Source: an uncultured Clostridia bacterium
Lineage (GTDB): Bacteria; Bacillota; Clostridia; UBA1381
NCBI GenBank assembly: GCA_934487205.1
Contig: CAKSRS010000068.1
Span: 1 to 12,777 of the forward strand
Direction: 5' to 3'
DNA length: 12,777 bases
Part shown: piece after piece, positions 7,644 to 12,777 of the stretch
Numbering within the stretch: position 1 is the first letter of the stretch
Layout of the letters: each line of letters opens with the position of its first letter
Notes under the pieces: model-generated
Told to the model about the DNA's origin: nothing
Seen by the model: only the letters and a program-made list of their open reading frames with translations
The model's database searches: none
Position numbers and translations under genes: made by a program

Positions 7644-7937
7644 AAAAACTGTGCAAAACTGACATTCGTTTTATCCGGCCGGGATTCGGATAAAAATGTA
7701 ATGTACGGCACCGTAAACGAAATCAGTCCCGCCGAGGCAACATTTACCGATGTACTCACCTATGACGTAAACGGCGACGGAAAGGCTGACCTTTTGGATA
7801 TTACCGAGGCGCAGCTTTATTATCGTGCAGATAACGACAGCGCCGATTGGGACGCAGCATCAAAATGCGATTTTAACGGTTATAATATAATTGATATAGA
7901 AGATTATATGGCAATCTGGCTGAACTTTACAAAATAA
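7644..7937 (+). pseudogene. Dockerin-type C-terminal stub of a large secreted protein
   Basis: The frame is open from 7644 to 7937, with the first ATG at 7701 giving a 78-residue product. The second half is a dockerin-like pair of calcium-binding loops: 'DVNGDGKADLLD' matches the canonical loop, and 'DFNGYNIIDIED' is a degenerate second copy with Tyr in place of an expected Asp or Gly. Such modules sit at the end of cellulosomal or other extracellular enzymes and adhesins in Clostridia and bind cohesins or other wall partners. The sequence before it ('TFVLSGRDSD', 'EISPAEATFTDVL') looks like the end of a beta-rich domain. The N-terminal body and signal peptide are missing, cut at about 7620-7644, and no ribosome binding site precedes the ATG. 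Whether this dockerin is of the cohesin-binding type cannot be decided. Confidence 0.7.
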
Positions 7938-7953
7938 TTTATGTGTTTTGCAG

Positions 7954-7977
7954 GAGCTGTATATTTTAATACAGCTC
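7954..7977 (+). other. Perfect 9-bp inverted repeat upstream of the transposase remnant
   Basis: GAGCTGTAT is repeated in inverted form as ATACAGCTC across a 6-base AT loop. It sits 17 bases after the dockerin stop and 8 bases before the AAGGAGG of the next ORF. It has no T run, so it is not a typical terminator. It could be a 3'-end hairpin of the old gene or part of an IS end that limits read-through into the transposase. Confidence 0.5.
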
Positions 7978-7997
7978 AGCACTGCAAGGAGGATATT

Positions 7998-8397
7998 ATG
8001 AACAGATTAACAACAAAACAAGCGTCGATACGTCATCATATCAGTGTATGCGGCAATAAATTTGGAAGAACGGAAGAATTTTATCAGTGCGAGGATTGTA
8101 CAGCTTGTCCGTACAGAGAGGACTGTCATAAAGGTCAGAATAACCGACTCATACGCATAAATGAAGAATTAACGGAGTTTCATAAAGAAGTTATAGATAA
8201 TTTGGAAAGTGTACATGGAGCGTTACTGCGCATGAATCGAAGTATTCAGGCAGAGGGAACATATGGCGAACAGAGATTACAACAGAGTACTCAGAAGAGG
8301 CTTAAAATCCGTAATTTTTGAATTTACAATCATATGCTGCGGTTTTAATTTGCATAAACATTATTTAAGCTATCAAAAGGCATTAAAAGCAACTTGA
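7998..8397 (+). pseudogene. IS1182-type transposase remnant, internally deleted and frameshifted
   Basis: From ATG 7998, with AAGGAGG 6 bases upstream, the frame reads through a cysteine cluster 'CEDCTACPYREDC' and then 'MNRSIQAEGTYG', both hallmarks of the C-terminal part of IS1182/IS5-like DDE transposases. Near 8265-8270 the phase is lost, and that ORF ends at 8321. Another frame then carries the expected continuation 'NRDYNRVLRRGLKSVIFEF' and 'CCGFNLHKHY' to a TGA at 8397. The missing bases fit the loss of about 11 nt between short GCGAA repeats, since family members usually have a few residues ('IK') here. The catalytic N-terminal and central parts are gone; the first about 18 residues may be the original N-terminus fused to the C-terminal part. 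The element is certainly inactive. Confidence 0.75.
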
Positions 8398-8466
8398 TTT
8401 TGTTATTGAAAAAGCACAAATGTTATGGACTTTATTAAAGTTACCCTAAAATTAAAAATATTGCAT

Positions 8467-8511
8467 AAAAACAAGGAAGGGCTTTATATTTCAAAGCTCT
8501 TCCTTGTTTTT
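8467..8511 (+). terminator. Long bidirectional terminator hairpin behind the transposase remnant
   Basis: A 19-bp stem, perfect apart from one G-T pair, joins AAAAACAAGGAAG with CTTCCTTGTTTTT and continues with GGCTTT/AAAGCT around a 7-base loop. The A5 tract on one side and T5 on the other make it usable as an intrinsic terminator in both directions. It lies 69 bases after the transposase frame. Confidence 0.8.
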
Positions 8512-8609
8512 GAGGCTTTTTTACAGCAACCTTTTAATCTATCGGCTTTTCTGTCCGGGCGAAGTTTTTGACTGCTGTGCTAAGACTATCGAAAATGACA
8601 CACCGCGGG

Positions 8610-8643
8610 GGGTGCAGCAAAATGAAATCATTTTGCTGCACCC
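8610..8643 (-). terminator. Perfect 16-bp inverted repeat after the unknown helical protein
   Basis: GGGTGCAGCAAAATGA and its exact inverse flank two As. It begins 10 bases beyond the stop of the minus-strand gene 8654-9499, so it most probably ends or stabilises that transcript. A T run is lacking on the minus side (CCCGCGG follows) and only TCTTTAAATTT follows on the plus side, so the terminator call is less certain than the structure itself. Confidence 0.55.
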
Positions 8644-8653
8644 TCTTTAAATT

Positions 8654-9499
8654 TCAGTTGGGTATTTTCAATGCGGATATATTAAAATCGCTCGCCTTTT
8701 TCATCATTTCGTGCTCGGCAATCATGTGGTCGATTCCGTCAAAAAAGCTTTGCGGCAATGTGACATATGATGTTGACTGAAAAATTTTCGGGCTGCGCGA
8801 TTTTATATTTTGTAAAAGTTCCAGCATGCCGTCGTTAAGCGGCTTGAATTTTGCAAGAATACCGTTTAAAACCGCCGGCGTCATGGTTTGTTTTTGCGAC
8901 GTAAGCGAATAATCTATCGCATTAAAACTGTTTGCAAATTCGGTCAGATTATTTTTTACGTCGGGCGCGGCAACATGCATAAATTGTCGGTTATGCAGGA
9001 GCGTTCCGGCGTGCAGCGCGCCGATTATTGCAAAAAAATACAAATTATTGTACAGCAGATATGTTTTCGAAAGCTTGGGTTCCGCATTAAATTTTGTGGT
9101 TATCAGAACATTGTAGCTGTTTTGCGTGTCGAGAAAAATCAGTTTAAAATATCTCTGTTCATACAGATAGTGAAAAATATTCTGCAAAAGCTGCGGATAT
9201 CCGTTAAAAGCCTCAAATTTTATGCGTTCCAAAAGATTGATAAGCATATCGTTTGAAGAAAGGAAATTTCGGGTTAGCTGCGGATTTCCGGTATTTGCAA
9301 GAGCCTGAGAATAAATGTTCTGCATATCGGCATTAATTTTGCGGAGCGCATTTTCGAATGATTGATTAAGCACAGCGCTCGTGCCGGAGTATGAACCGAG
9401 CAGCGCATTTATGTGCTGATAGGAATTTTGCGCACAAAAAGTAAGCATTTCCCGTACAACCTGCGGTGTAAAAAGAAAATTCGGATTTACAATATTCAT
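8654..9499 (-). CDS. Conserved-looking helical protein of unknown function
   Basis: The ATG at 9499 is supported by AAGGAAG 7 bases upstream. The 281-residue product has no signal peptide and no membrane helix. It appears almost wholly alpha-helical, with long amphipathic stretches, many glutamines, asparagines and aromatic residues, and few cysteines. Near the C-terminus 'DHMIAEHEMMKKA' puts His and Glu in a helical pattern somewhat like the metal-ligand helices of hemerythrin or DUF2935-type four-helix proteins found in sporeformers, but the likeness is weak and I do not assign that family. The gene lies 68 bases downstream of the AraC regulator on the same strand, and could be co-transcribed with it. 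It is one of the few uninterrupted long genes in this part of the window, so it is probably functional. Confidence 0.7.
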   Translation of the reverse strand: MNIVNPNFLFTPQVVREMLTFCAQNSYQHINALLGSYSGTSAVLNQSFENALRKINADMQNIYSQALANTGNPQLTRNFLSSNDMLINLLERIKFEAFNGYPQLLQNIFHYLYEQRYFKLIFLDTQNSYNVLITTKFNAEPKLSKTYLLYNNLYFFAIIGALHAGTLLHNRQFMHVAAPDVKNNLTEFANSFNAIDYSLTSQKQTMTPAVLNGILAKFKPLNDGMLELLQNIKSRSPKIFQSTSYVTLPQSFFDGIDHMIAEHEMMKKASDFNISALKIPN

Positions 9500-9567
9500 A
9501 GCATTACTTCCTTACAGATAATATATAAAATTTATATTACCGAACAGCGGATAAAATGCGTAGAATT

Positions 9568-10047
9568 TTATATATATCGGCATATGCGGCGATATTCGCG
9601 CGGAGTTTTCCCGGTGAACTGTTTAAGCGTACGCCGAAAATAACTGCTTGACGCAAAACCGAGAGCATCGCTTATAACTTCAATTTTCATATCGGGGTTG
9701 TCGGCAAGCATTTCAGATGCAGCATCTATGCAAAGTTGATTTTTATATTGTATCGGCGATGTTCCGGTCGCCGCTTTAAAAAGCCTGTAAAGATTTGGTA
9801 TGCTCATGTGCGATACTTCCGCAAGCTCGTCTGCCGAAATGGGTGCGGCAAAATTTTTCCGTATATGGGTAATCGCGGCAAGGACTCTTTCGTCCGGTAC
9901 GGGCACGTCGGAAAGTACCATGTTTTTCAGCAAACCTTCAAATAAACAGTAAAATCTGCCGACAGATGACAACGGCTTATCCTTTCGGTTATTACAGATA
10001 AATTCAAAATCGAATAAGCTTTCAGAATCGGCATGCATCATTTGCAA
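9568..10047 (-). CDS. AraC-family transcriptional regulator, C-terminal DNA-binding part
   Basis: The frame carries the double helix-turn-helix of AraC/XylS proteins. The first unit lies at about 'ISADELAEVSHMSIPNLYRLFKAATG', and the second at 'IEVISDALGFASSSYFRRTLKQFTGKTPREYRR', with the signature 'GFxxxxYFxRxFKxxxGxxPxxYR' well kept. The start at 10047 is a TTG without a ribosome binding site, and the same frame reads further upstream to about 10218, giving 'DILYIPRGTTYRS' of a cupin-type sensor domain. It is therefore the larger part of a gene of about 260 residues that starts at 10349 and is split by one missing base. Repaired, it would be a normal-length regulator with an N-terminal cupin and a C-terminal HTH. 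It is divergent from the SDR operon and is the likely regulator of it. Confidence 0.85.
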   Translation of the reverse strand: MQMMHADSESLFDFEFICNNRKDKPLSSVGRFYCLFEGLLKNMVLSDVPVPDERVLAAITHIRKNFAAPISADELAEVSHMSIPNLYRLFKAATGTSPIQYKNQLCIDAASEMLADNPDMKIEVISDALGFASSSYFRRTLKQFTGKTPREYRRICRYI

Positions 10048-10190
10048 GTTGCATTTTCGTCCGCTAAAAATCTCGCTTTCGCGGCAGATATTGAAAAATA
10101 ACGATATCCAGCATATATCGGGCGAACCCTTCCAAACGGAACGATAAGTCGTCCCTCTCGGAATATATAGAATATCGTTGCTGTTTATGC

Positions 10191-10349
10191 TTACCGAATT
10201 ACTGTGGTCGTAAATTGCGCGCTACCGTTTATCAGATATGCAAATATATGATAAGGGCGCGGCATACGGCTGAAATCATTGATCAGCGAAACAGAAGAAT
10301 AATATTTTTCTGCATATAAATAACTTATATCAGTGTTGTAATTACTCAT
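10191..10349 (-). pseudogene. N-terminal fragment of the AraC-family regulator
   Basis: ATG 10349, with AGGGA 6 bases upstream, starts a 52-residue frame containing 'SRMPRPYHIFAYLINGS', the first strands of the cupin-like sensor domain found in AraC regulators. It stops at 10191. One additional base near 10220 (for example a second G after AGC, giving 'INGSGAIYDHSNS') would join it to the C-terminal part in a single 260-residue frame. This is the true start of the regulator gene, and a TTGACA/TATTAT promoter lies upstream. Confidence 0.75.
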
Positions 10350-10387
10350 AAATCGTCCCTCATATGATAAAATTGTTCTCTTTTTTT

Positions 10388-10417
10388 ATAATATCATATC
10401 TTTTATTGTAATGTCAA
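10388..10417 (-). promoter_or_regulatory. Promoter of the AraC regulator gene
   Basis: On the minus strand TTGACA (10417-10412) and TATTAT (10393-10388) are separated by 18 bases, a good match to the housekeeping sigma factor consensus. It lies about 40 bases before the start at 10349. It overlaps the divergent promoter of the SDR operon, so binding of one regulator could affect both. Confidence 0.7.
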
Positions 10418-10419
10418 TA

Positions 10420-10428
10420 TGCTATACT
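10420..10428 (+). promoter_or_regulatory. Extended -10 element for the SDR operon
   Basis: TGCTATACT fits an extended -10 (TGn plus TATACT), which can work without a strong -35; none is clear 17 bases upstream. It lies 24 bases before the SDR start codon, so the leader would be short, with AAAGGAG (10434-10440) near the 5' end. Confidence 0.5.
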
Positions 10429-10451
10429 GAAAAAAAGGAGAGTGATTTTAT

Positions 10452-10823
10452 ATGGAATTTAGCGATAAAACCGTGCTTATAACGGGCGGTGCAAGTGGAA
10501 TAGGCGCTTTACTGGGCGAGTGCTGCATAAATGAAGGCGCAAATGTCGGTTACGCAGCGTCAAAAAGCGCATTGATGAACGGTGTTGTAAAGTCTGTTGC
10601 ACCGTGCGGCACACAATACAATATAAGAGCATGCTGTGTGGCGCCCGGGCCTGTTCTTACAAGACCGTCAATGTCATATATGAGCACGCTTGTCGGACGT
10701 GCGGCAAAACCTCAGGAAATTGTTGATATGATTATTTATCTCGCGTCAAGCAAGGGCTCATTCGTAAACGGGATAACAATTTTAATAGACGGCGGAAGAT
10801 TTGCCATGTTTCAAAAAAAATGA
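10452..10823 (+). pseudogene. Short-chain dehydrogenase/reductase with large in-frame internal deletion
   Basis: AAAGGAG lies 11 bases before the ATG. The 123-residue frame begins with the NAD(P)-binding motif 'VLITGGASGIG' (residues 8-18) and goes on to 'NEGANV'. At about residue 33 (near 10548) it jumps directly to 'YAASKSALMNGVVKS', the catalytic YxxxK region, followed by 'VAPGPVLTRPSM' and the C-terminal 'FVNGITILIDGG'. A normal classical SDR has about 250 residues, so roughly 120 are missing, including the 'NNAG' strand and the catalytic serine. The frame is preserved across the junction, but the product cannot form a complete Rossmann fold or active site. It is the first gene of the operon divergent from araC, and overlaps or abuts the dehydratase gene. 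The ends identify the family clearly. Confidence 0.85.
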
Positions 10824-10840
10824 TTAAAAAGGTGATGAAT

Positions 10841-11110
10841 ATGAATAAAGAAAAAAGGCCGTTATTAATGGCTATGATACAGGCATCAACGCCCGAAAAT
10901 GCAATTGCCGCGGTGCGTAACGCCGTTTTTGACGGCGCTGATTCATTCGGTCTGCAGGTTGAAAGTTTAGACAACGCATACCGCTCAATGCAAAATATCC
11001 GCAGTATTTTAAGCGTTATGGGCAATCGTACGGTTTACGTGACAAACTATCGCACATCTTACAATGAAGAAAAAACGATGATGAGCTCGCGAAAGGTCTT
11101 TTACACTTAG
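10841..11110 (+). pseudogene. Type I 3-dehydroquinate dehydratase-like protein, N-terminal fragment
   Basis: ATG 10841 follows AAAAAGGTGATG with suitable spacing; in-frame ATGs at 10820 and 10835 are alternatives. The frame has 'ASTPENAIAAVRNAVFDGAD' and 'RTVYVTNYRT', the first beta-alpha units of a type I dehydroquinase barrel. It then leaves phase in the A-rich stretch at 11070-11077 and stops at 11110. Restoring one base (an A in the run or a G before ATGATGAG) gives 'DDELAKGLLHLADCGADI', continuous with the next ORF. The two parts together give about 255 residues, the normal length. Confidence 0.8.
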
Positions 11111-11139
11111 CCGATTGCGGTGCGGATATAATTGATGTC

Positions 11140-11607
11140 ATGGGCGATATGTTCTGCCGCTACGAATTTGGCATGACATATGACGAAAACGCTGTAAACG
11201 AGCAGAAAAAACTGATTAGGCAAATTCATGATAAGGGCAAGTCGGTTTTAATGTCGGCGCATGTTCCGCGGTTTTTATCCGCCGAAGAAGTCATACAGAT
11301 GGCAGCAGCGCAGCAGGCACGCGGTGCAGATATCGCCAAAATTGTGACCGTGGCGGAAACAGAAACGGAGGAAATGGGAAACTTGCGTATCACGGCGCTT
11401 TTAAAGCATGAACTCGATATTCCGTATTTATTTCTGTCAATCGGCTCGCATTGCAAAATTCACCGTATGCTGTCGCCGATTTTGGGAAGTTTCGCCTGCC
11501 TTTGTGTGCAGAGCCATGATAGATCATCGACAAAGGCGCAGCTTGTGCTTTCCTCGGCGAAGGCGGTGCTTGACAATTTTGACTGCATGCCTGACAGAGA
11601 ATTTTAA
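11140..11607 (+). CDS. Type I 3-dehydroquinate dehydratase-like protein, C-terminal part
   Basis: This 155-residue ORF is the second half of the gene begun at 10841; the ATG at 11140 is internal to the original gene. Type I dehydroquinases make a Schiff base between a lysine and dehydroquinate during the shikimate pathway. The matching positions are seen here: 'SAHVP' with the catalytic histidine, 'GADIAKIVT' with the Schiff-base lysine, 'KIHRM' with the arginine, and a glutamine in 'STKAQL'. The subfamily differs from classical AroD in the loops, and in gut Firmicutes such paralogs occur beside dehydrogenases and may act on other hydroxylated acids or in quinate/shikimate breakdown; this is inference. 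Its neighbours, an SDR and a quinone-oxidoreductase-like enzyme, support a catabolic operon rather than chorismate synthesis. As given, the frameshift prevents a full enzyme. Confidence 0.8.
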   Translation: MGDMFCRYEFGMTYDENAVNEQKKLIRQIHDKGKSVLMSAHVPRFLSAEEVIQMAAAQQARGADIAKIVTVAETETEEMGNLRITALLKHELDIPYLFLSIGSHCKIHRMLSPILGSFACLCVQSHDRSSTKAQLVLSSAKAVLDNFDCMPDREF

Positions 11608-11700
11608 GTTTTACGCAATGCTGTTTTAATTAATTTAAGAAAAATCACGCACAGCAAAATGAAATATATTTTTTTGCAAGGATGCGAAAAGGAGAAATTT

Positions 11701-12684
11701 ATGAAAGCAATCTTAGTGAATAATGACAGGTCGCTGTCTTGGAGCGACGTACCTGACCCGATAATAAAGCCTGAGGAGGTTTTGGTTAAAATCAACGCAG
11801 CGGCACTGAACCGTGCGGATTTAATGCAGCGGGAAGGCGATTATCCGCCGCCGGCGGGCTGCCCCGAGTGGATGGGGTTGGAGATTGCGGGGGAGATTGT
11901 ACAACTTGGCGACACGGCAAAAAAATATTGGAATTTGGGCGACAAAGTATGCGCGCTTTTGGGCGGTGGCGGATACGCCGAATATGCCGCCGTCAGATAT
12001 GATATGTGCATGCCTGTACCGAAGAATTGTTCTATGGCTGAAGCCGCCGCCATTCCGGAGGCTTTTGCAACAGCTTATTTGAATTTGTTCATCGAGGGAA
12101 AATTAACGGAAGGCAACACGCTTTTGATGCATGCTGGTGCGTCGGGGCTGGCAAGTGTTGTTATCCCCATGGCTAAGGCATTCAGTGCGCGCGTTATAAC
12201 GTCCGTTTTGAGCGACGCAAAAGCAAAGGAAATACAACATCTCGGTGCGGATATCATAATAAATACATCAAAACAAAAAACGGCAGATGTTTTAAAAGCG
12301 GAGCTTGACGCGGGCAGAAGTGTCGACGTTGCGATAGATTGCCTGGGCGGCGAACATATGGGAGAGTGTCTGCTGTATTTGACGCACGGCGCAAGATGGA
12401 TTATGATTGCGGCGCTTGCGGGAACGAAAACCGAAATAGATTTAAAAAATATATATGTGCGTAACGTGCGGATAATAGGCAGCACTTTGCGTTCACGAAC
12501 GCCCGAGGTAAAAGCACAGATTTTGTCGGAACTGGTTAAGAACGTTTTTCCTGAAATAGAGGCGGGGCTTATAAAACCTACCATATGCAAGGTGTTGCCG
12601 ATAACCCGCGCAGAAGATGCGCATGCAATTTTACAACGCGGCGAAAATGTGGGCAAGGTCGTTATGACTGTCGGCAATGCATAA
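11701..12684 (+). CDS. NAD(P)H quinone oxidoreductase, PIG3-like, zinc-independent MDR family
   Basis: The ATG at 11701 is used because AAAGGAG lies 6 bases upstream; the in-frame codon at 11659 lacks one. The 327-residue product is full length for the quinone oxidoreductase branch of medium-chain dehydrogenases. It opens with 'MKAILVNNDRSLSW', has 'ALNRADLMQREGDYPPPAG' typical of the PIG3 (TIGR02824) group, then 'GLEIAGEI' and 'LGDKVCALLGGGGYAEY'. The nucleotide-binding loop is 'HAGASGLASVVIPMAKA', followed by 'GADIIINTS' and a C-terminal 'RAEDAHAILQRGENVGKVVM'. The zinc-ligand cysteines of alcohol dehydrogenases are not present. It probably reduces quinones or other enone-type compounds with NADPH. 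It is the only intact gene of the operon, after a 93-base spacer from the dehydratase gene. Confidence 0.9.
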   Translation: MKAILVNNDRSLSWSDVPDPIIKPEEVLVKINAAALNRADLMQREGDYPPPAGCPEWMGLEIAGEIVQLGDTAKKYWNLGDKVCALLGGGGYAEYAAVRYDMCMPVPKNCSMAEAAAIPEAFATAYLNLFIEGKLTEGNTLLMHAGASGLASVVIPMAKAFSARVITSVLSDAKAKEIQHLGADIIINTSKQKTADVLKAELDAGRSVDVAIDCLGGEHMGECLLYLTHGARWIMIAALAGTKTEIDLKNIYVRNVRIIGSTLRSRTPEVKAQILSELVKNVFPEIEAGLIKPTICKVLPITRAEDAHAILQRGENVGKVVMTVGNA

Positions 12685-12700
12685 TAAAAAGGGGATGTAA

Positions 12701-12777
12701 AAAAAAGTTAAATCTTACATTTACAAGCATTGTCCTAACGGTTTTTATGTATATGCTAAACCTACTCTTACCAACAA
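12701..12777 (+). pseudogene. Possible 5' end of a further gene, stop codon right after its ATG
   Basis: A frame is open from 12701 to the window end and reads 'KKVKSYIYKHCPNGFYVYAK'. An in-frame ATG lies at 12695 behind AAAAAGGGG, a suitable ribosome binding site, but the next codon is TAA. The sequence vaguely recalls the N-terminus of IS1634/IS4-like transposases ('YIYKHxxxxGxxYVY'), but too little is visible to be sure. Without the TAA it would be a normal start. Confidence 0.3.

Noticed and set aside
8397..8653. CRISPR array or small RNA gene in the gap with strong hairpins
   Set aside because: There are two different inverted repeats but no evenly spaced direct repeats, and no promoter or conserved RNA pattern I can support; they fit gene-end structures better.
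12075..12677. A 200-codon open frame on the minus strand opposite the quinone oxidoreductase gene
   Set aside because: It lies wholly within a well-supported gene, has no ribosome binding site, and its product resembles no protein; it is a shadow of codon bias in the plus-strand gene.

Overview
The window looks like accessory DNA from a low-to-mid GC Gram-positive anaerobe of the class Clostridia, probably a gut, rumen or digester species, possibly metagenome-derived. Supporting signs are strong AGGAGG-type ribosome binding sites, AT-rich spacers, an ABC sugar-binding protein, a dockerin-like module, a copper-amine-oxidase-N (stalk) domain protein, YD-repeat/RHS fragments and an IS1182-type transposase remnant. 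The species cannot be named from this sequence.

Layout. (1) 1-2150, plus strand: the C-terminal end of a solute-binding protein, then a membrane-anchored regulator with an extracellular Cache-like sensor and a cytoplasmic LuxR helix-turn-helix, closed by hairpins. (2) 2168-5570, minus strand: a decayed RHS (polymorphic toxin) locus. Reading in the direction of transcription it holds an RHS core fragment, two small membrane proteins that may be displaced immunity genes, a second RHS core/tip fragment with an internal deletion, a C-terminal toxin-like domain put out of frame by one base, its overlapping membrane-anchored partner, and a secreted stalk-domain protein. (3) 5666-7626, minus strand: a terminator, an RNase Z-like metallo-hydrolase and two broken right-handed beta-helix genes. 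(4) 7644-8511, plus strand: a dockerin-bearing C-terminal stub lying head to head with the truncated beta-helix gene, an IS1182 transposase remnant and a long terminator hairpin. (5) 8610-10349, minus strand: a long perfect hairpin, a helical protein of unknown function and an AraC regulator broken by one base. (6) 10420-12684, plus strand: an operon divergent from araC, holding an SDR with a large in-frame deletion, a frameshifted type I dehydroquinate dehydratase-like gene and an intact quinone-oxidoreductase-like enzyme. A further open frame starts at the right edge.

The most striking property is damage. At least four genes are interrupted by what look like single missing bases, three of them probably in A runs, and several others have internal or 5' deletions. 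Either this is a real graveyard of surface-protein, toxin and metabolic genes, or the assembly carries homopolymer indel errors and collapsed joins. The large deletions (SDR, RHS tip, transposase, dockerin/beta-helix junction) are harder to explain by base-calling error alone.

Likely working units: the solute-binding protein and membrane LuxR protein may form a sensing/uptake unit. The toxin-like domain and the gene overlapping it look like an effector-immunity pair. The AraC regulator probably controlled the divergent SDR/dehydratase/oxidoreductase operon through overlapping promoters.
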